A stretch of DNA of 11,514 nt from Actinomycetes bacterium (GTDB taxonomy: Bacteria; Actinomycetota; Actinomycetes; Mycobacteriales; Mycobacteriaceae). Below the pieces are notes generated by a model. It had not been told where the DNA came from. It saw only the letters and a list, made by a program, of their open reading frames with translations, and searched no databases. This document shows positions 7,603-11,514 of the stretch, piece after piece. The position numbers and the translations under genes are program-made. The stretch is from positions 1 through 11,514 of the forward strand of contig JAEWRC010000238.1 in assembly GCA_023460175.1 (NCBI GenBank), given 5' to 3'. Each line of letters opens with the position of its first letter. Positions within the stretch are counted from its first letter, which is position 1.

Positions 7603-9005
7603 TGACGTCGCTGTTCAGCTCGCCCTGGTTCTACTGGGCACTGGGAGTGGCCGTCGCGTTGCCCACCCTGCTGGTGGTGCTCACCGAGGTGGAGCATGTG
7701 CTGAGCAGACGCAACAGTCCCCTGGTGCGTCCGCTCCACCTGACACGCGTCTACATCGTGCCGCTGGCCGCATTGCTGGTGCTGTTGGTGAAAGCCTCCG
7801 AGGTCTCGATCGAGGCGACCCCGGCGCGGGTGATCGCCACCGCACTCGGTTTCGTGGTGTTGGTCTTGCTGCTGTCGGGCATGAACGCCACCCTGTTCCA
7901 AAGCGCACCGGAAGGCAGCTGGCGTAAACGCATACCGTCGATTTTCCTGGATGTCGCACGAGTCCTGCTCATCGTCCTGGGCGTGGGGCTGATCTTCTCG
8001 TTCGTCTGGGGAGCCAACGTCGGCGGTCTGTTCGCCGCACTCGGTGTGACGTCGATCGTTATCGGCCTGGCGCTGCAAAACGCGGTGGGACAGATCGTGT
8101 CCGGCCTTCTCATGCTGTTCGAGCAGCCATTCGAACTCGGCGACTGGCTTGACACCCCGGCCGGCCGGGGCCAGGTCCGCGAGGTCAACTGGCGCTCGGT
8201 GCACATCGACACCGGCGACGGTCTGACCATCACACCGAACTCCGTGCTGGCGGGTGCCTCCTTCACCAATCTCAGCAGACCCACCGGCGTGCCCCATATC
8301 ACGGTGGAAACCGCCTTCGCGGTGTCCGACCCGCCAGATCACGTAACTGCCTTGCTGCGCACGGTCGCCGGCAGACTCCCGCAGCGCCACCTCGCCGTCG
8401 AGCCCACCGTGGTTCCGCTGGGCGCCGGCCGGTATCGCACCTCGATCCCGCTGCGCAGTCCCGCCGACGACCCGGCGGCCGGAGCCACCTTTCTGCGGTG
8501 GCTCTGGTATGCCGCCCGACGTGCCGCCCTGCACTTGGACGGCGCAGCGGACGACCCCGGCACCGAGCAGCAACGATGGGATGCCATTACAGAGGGAACA
8601 CGGTCGCTACGGCTCACCCGGGCCGATCAACGCTGGCTTTTGGACCGGGCTCGGCTGGTGCGCTATGGCGCGGAAGAACTGATCGAAGCAGCCGGCAGCA
8701 CACCCGACTCGATGAGGTTCGTCGTGGCCGGGCAAGTGATGCTGCAGACCGCCGTCGAGGATGTGCACCTCGGCGTGCGGGTACTACAGGTCGGTGACCT
8801 GCTCGGGCAGACCAGCCTGACCCGAGAACCCGTCGCGGCACGCGCGATAGCCCTTGATGAGGTCACCATGCTCGAGGTGGACCGCGAGGACCTCGAAGAA
8901 TTGGTCGCCGGACGGCCGGCGATGCTGCATCAGATCGGCCAAATCATCGACCGGCGACGCCATGAACTGCGGCAAGCGGTGCGCGCGCAGACCGAGGTCA
9001 ACTGA
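7602..9005 (+). CDS. MscS-family channel with C-terminal cyclic-nucleotide-binding-like domain (bCNG type, Rv2434c-like)
   Basis: Predicted membrane channel of 467 residues. Hydrophobic helices lie near 9-29, 47-65, 77-96 and 114-136, followed by the pore helix and kink typical of MscS, GLFAALGVTSIVIGLALQN (142-160) and GLLMLFEQPFELGDWL (168-183). The MscS beta domain follows, with VREVNWRSVHI and an ITPNS motif. Residues about 345-460 form a cAMP-binding-like domain: the beta-roll stretch around MRFVVAGQV (371-379), then the phosphate-binding cassette GDLLGQTSL (398-406). The usual Glu of GE is Gln403, and the usual Arg of PRSA is Val411 (PVAA), although Arg414 is three residues away. Bacterial proteins of this architecture are known as bCNG channels; whether this one still binds cAMP or cGMP is uncertain. 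The start overlaps the cyclase stop and has a good ribosome binding site, so the receptor is the likely partner. The combination of pore and ligand domain argues for a gated channel rather than a simple osmotic valve. Confidence 0.9.
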   Translation: MTSLFSSPWFYWALGVAVALPTLLVVLTEVEHVLSRRNSPLVRPLHLTRVYIVPLAALLVLLVKASEVSIEATPARVIATALGFVVLVLLLSGMNATLFQSAPEGSWRKRIPSIFLDVARVLLIVLGVGLIFSFVWGANVGGLFAALGVTSIVIGLALQNAVGQIVSGLLMLFEQPFELGDWLDTPAGRGQVREVNWRSVHIDTGDGLTITPNSVLAGASFTNLSRPTGVPHITVETAFAVSDPPDHVTALLRTVAGRLPQRHLAVEPTVVPLGAGRYRTSIPLRSPADDPAAGATFLRWLWYAARRAALHLDGAADDPGTEQQRWDAITEGTRSLRLTRADQRWLLDRARLVRYGAEELIEAAGSTPDSMRFVVAGQVMLQTAVEDVHLGVRVLQVGDLLGQTSLTREPVAARAIALDEVTMLEVDREDLEELVAGRPAMLHQIGQIIDRRRHELRQAVRAQTEVN

Positions 9006-9036
9006 GCCGGACGGGAACAAACCCGACGCCACCAAG

Positions 9037-9057
9037 GTTGAGCGCAGGAGAATCAAC
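9037..9057 (+). promoter_or_regulatory. HAIR-like inverted repeat, candidate HspR operator of lon
   Basis: GTTGAGC, 7 bases, then AATCAAC. The known HAIR consensus in actinobacteria is CTTGAGT-N7-ACTCAAG, the binding site of the heat-shock repressor HspR. Spacing is identical and both TTGAG and TCAA cores are kept; 10 of the 14 fixed positions match, with both outermost bases changed. A wider imperfect repeat runs from 9034 to 9060. It ends just before the lon ribosome binding site. HspR control of lon is reported in Streptomyces, which makes the match more meaningful. No clear -10 or -35 was identified in the rest of the 64-base gap (9006-9069). Confidence 0.5.
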
Positions 9058-9060
9058 TTT

Positions 9061-9065
9061 GGAGG
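9061..9065 (+). promoter_or_regulatory. Strong ribosome binding site of lon
   Basis: GGAGG ends 4 bases before the ATG at 9070. It decides the lon start: the reading frame is open further upstream to 8854, but that extension lies inside the channel gene and has no family resemblance. Confidence 0.85.
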
Positions 9066-9069
9066 TTTG

Positions 9070-11448
<2,379 letters not shown>

Positions 11449-11468
11449 CCACCGGATCGCCGCCCCCC

Positions 11469-11494
11469 GGGGGGTACCGTGGCGGTAGCCCCCC
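11469..11494 (+). terminator. GC-rich hairpin after lon, candidate terminator
   Basis: GGGGGG-TACC, a 5-base loop, GGTA, one bulged G, then CCCCCC. It begins 20 bases after the lon stop, and the stem is 10 pairs long. No T-run follows, so it is not a classical intrinsic terminator, but mycobacteria often lack the T-run. The hairpin sits beside a C6G6 palindrome (11463-11474) that could form an alternative pairing. TACCGT at 11475-11480 also fits a -10 box, so the same bases could belong to a promoter of the next gene. Nothing else is recognised in the last 66 bases. Confidence 0.4.
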
Positions 11495-11514
11495 CCGGCC
11501 CCCGGGGTGGACGG

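Noticed and set aside
9006..9036. A terminator between the channel gene and lon
   Set aside because: No stable hairpin or T-run is visible there; the only inverted repeat is the HAIR-like one with an 11-base loop.
8854..9069. Upstream extension of the lon reading frame to an ATG at 8854
   Set aside because: It overlaps the end of the channel gene in another frame, and the encoded residues are not Lon-like. GGAGG at 9061-9065 clearly sets the start at 9070.

Overview
The window comes from a very GC-rich actinobacterium, most likely a non-tuberculous, environmental mycobacterium (Mycobacterium/Mycolicibacterium). Three things point there. The left edge carries the mycobactin importer pair irtA-irtB. 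The middle carries a membrane cyclase followed by an MscS-type channel with a cyclic-nucleotide-binding domain, an arrangement I recall from M. tuberculosis Rv2435c-Rv2434c. The right side carries a full-length Lon protease, which M. tuberculosis lacks but other mycobacteria have. All genes are on the + strand, closely packed; no RNA genes, insertion sequences, phage genes or CRISPR arrays were seen.

Layout: (1) 1-3535, the 3' part of irtA and all of irtB, joined by an ATGA overlap. They form the heterodimeric ABC transporter for ferric (carboxy)mycobactin. (2) 3547-5351, a small zinc-dependent nucleoside deaminase and a cytoplasmic GH13 alpha-amylase-family enzyme, joined by a GTGA overlap. 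A TAGACT box made partly from the irtB stop codon could give this pair its own leaderless promoter. (3) 5416-9005, a two-gene signalling module joined by a TGATG junction. The first gene is a Cache-HAMP-class III cyclase membrane protein; the second is an MscS-fold channel with a C-terminal cNMP-binding domain. (4) 9070-11448, lon, with a strong ribosome binding site and just upstream an inverted repeat laid out like an HspR (HAIR) operator. A very GC-rich hairpin follows lon.

The most interesting part is region 3. The cyclase domain keeps its fold and its first metal Asp, but has lost the second metal Asp (Ser at 600), the transition-state Arg (Glu at 676) and the purine-selecting Lys (Arg at 596). 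The partner channel's phosphate-binding cassette lacks the usual Glu (Gln403) and Arg (Val411). The module therefore looks like a receptor-channel pair built from cyclic-nucleotide parts whose chemistry may have been lost or changed: a pseudo-cyclase sensing an external ligand next to a channel that may not bind canonical cAMP/cGMP. The 64-base gap before it holds a candidate leaderless promoter and two copies of CTACCGGT that bracket it.
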